Assembly: GCA_038025085.1 (NCBI GenBank) | Contig: CM076146.1 | Span: forward strand, 16,528,001 to 16,592,000 | DNA: 64,000 bases | Reading direction: 5' to 3' | Source of the DNA: Tetragonia tetragonoides | Taxonomy: Eukaryota > Streptophyta > Magnoliopsida > Caryophyllales > Aizoaceae | Program-made: the position numbers and the translations under genes | The notes under the pieces: generated by a model | Databases searched by the model: none | What the model was told of the DNA's origin: nothing | The model's input: only the letters and a program-made list of their open reading frames with translations | Shown: positions 63,231 to 64,000 of the stretch, in pieces | Layout: every line of letters starts with the position of its first letter | Position numbering within the stretch: position 1 is the first letter of the stretch

Positions 63231-64000
63231 ATTTAGTTTCCTGGAACATAAGAGGGCTTAACAAGCCCAATAAACAGAAAGTAGTGAAAGCTTTCTTGCT
63301 CAAGAATAAAATCCATTTATTTTCTTGTTTAGAAACTAGAGTTAAACAAAGAAAATCACAAAAAATTGCTGATTATATTGCACATGGCTGGATTTTTACT
63401 TACAACTCACAAAAAATTGTTGATTATATTGCTCAAGTAATTTATACTCATTGCCAATTTATTCATTGTTTGATTAAAGACAGGGCTTTTGACTTTCAAA
63501 GTTATATATCTTTTGTCTATGGTCTTAATTCTATTGCTGAGAGACTTTTGGTTTGGAGAGATCTTTCATCTTTTTCTCTGACTGGACATGCTTGGCTCTT
63601 GGTGGGAGATTTCAATGCAGTTCTTTCCATTGAAGATAGGGTCAATGGGGCCCAAGTTCATGAGGCAGAAACCAAAGATTTTCAGAAATTTATTGATGAT
63701 CAGAGTCTCTTTCATATGAAGACTAAAGGATGGCAATACTCTTGGTCCAACAAGCAGTCAGTTCAAGATAGAATTTATAGTCACATTGATTGGGTCTTGT
63801 GTAATGCGCAATGGATGCAGGAATATGGTAGTATTGAAGGAGATTTTATGAATCCTATGGTGTCAGATCATACTCCAATTTTCATTGCAACTTATATCCC
63901 TCTCTCACAAGGGGTAAGGCCTTTTAGATTCTTGAACCCTACTTGATAATGCTGATCTTTCACATGTAGTGCAGGAAGTCTGGAACACCCCAATTCAGGG
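63227..64000 (+). pseudogene. LINE ORF2: AP-like endonuclease domain (partial)
   Basis: The start ATG overlaps the ORF1 stop as ATGA (63227-63230). Endonuclease motifs: LVSWNIRGLNKP (metal-binding Asn), FSCLETRV (catalytic Glu), WLLVGDFNAVLS (DFN), RIYSHIDWVLCN and VSDHTPIFI (SDH, catalytic His). It nicks target DNA to start target-primed reverse transcription. A segment (63345-63435) has two copies of SQKI(A/V)DYIA where relatives have a beta-strand block; this looks like a local duplication that may disable it. A frameshift near 63940 (after FRFLNP) moves the frame to DNADLSHVVQEVWNTP, which continues past the window. Confidence 0.87.

Larger units (their letters stand above)
61760..64000 (+). 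mobile_element. L1-type LINE, 5' part (continues past the window)
   Basis: ORF1 (61827-63230) and the endonuclease part of ORF2 (63227 on) in the plant L1 order. The 5' boundary lies between the end of Tekay homology (about 61755) and the ORF1 ATG at 61827; there is no clear motif there. The element was inserted in element D downstream of its protease. Reverse transcriptase and the poly(A) tail would lie beyond 64000. One stop in ORF1 and a frameshift near 63940 make it inactive. Confidence 0.85.

Overview
This is a plant (eudicot-like) nuclear sequence made almost entirely of nested transposable elements. I see no host gene, rRNA, tRNA gene or CRISPR array. The elements have plant-type primer-binding sites, LTR families and accessory domains (PMD, DUF7745). 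I do not assign a species. Element names A, B, C and D below are mine.

Layout. (1) 1-9353: element A, a Ty3/gypsy Tat-lineage element on the minus strand, cut by the window start. Its gag-pol is decayed and an antisense accessory gene ends at 921. (2) 9492-33008: an Athila-like element on the minus strand, left with gag, protease and its 3' LTR. (3) 9908-28780: element B, a Tat element on the plus strand inserted in that Athila LTR with a perfect 5-bp duplication (CCAAC). Its 5' LTR holds a reversed solo LTR, and that solo LTR holds a 553-bp hAT-type element. (4) 33009-61755: element D, a Tekay-like chromovirus inserted in the Athila gag. (5) 34561-57439: element C, a minus-strand Tat element inserted in the LTR of D. 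C is itself interrupted by a CACTA-type element (42323-43963) and a young CRM-like chromovirus (44223-50043). (6) About 61760-64000: an L1-type LINE that replaces D after its protease and runs off the window.

The most interesting content is in the Tat elements. Between integrase and the 3' LTR they carry two genes on the opposite strand to gag-pol. aORF1 encodes a plant-mobile-domain protein in 6-7 exons. aORF2 encodes a DUF7745-like protein in 2 exons, with a basic Lys-rich tail. aORF2 is seen in A, B and C; aORF1 in B and C. Antisense placement lets these genes keep introns through retrotransposition, because the genomic RNA carries the splice sites in reverse complement. The LTR U3 and the regions upstream of the antisense genes share a promoter module: a cluster of AGCGG/CCGCT inverted motifs, then a CCTG(G)ACCTTTTTTCG box, then (in the LTR and aORF2) a TATA box.

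The Tat order is LTR, tRNA-Arg-like PBS, long leader, gag with a C-x2-H-x4-H-x4-C finger, aspartic protease (DNGS), G-patch-like linker, RT, RNase H, a second (archaeal-type) RNase H, integrase, antisense aORF2, antisense aORF1, hairpin repeats, PPT and LTR. None of the three can act on its own: all have nonsense codons and frameshifts, many at Trp codons. The CRM-like element is the least damaged, with two in-frame stops and nearly identical LTRs.
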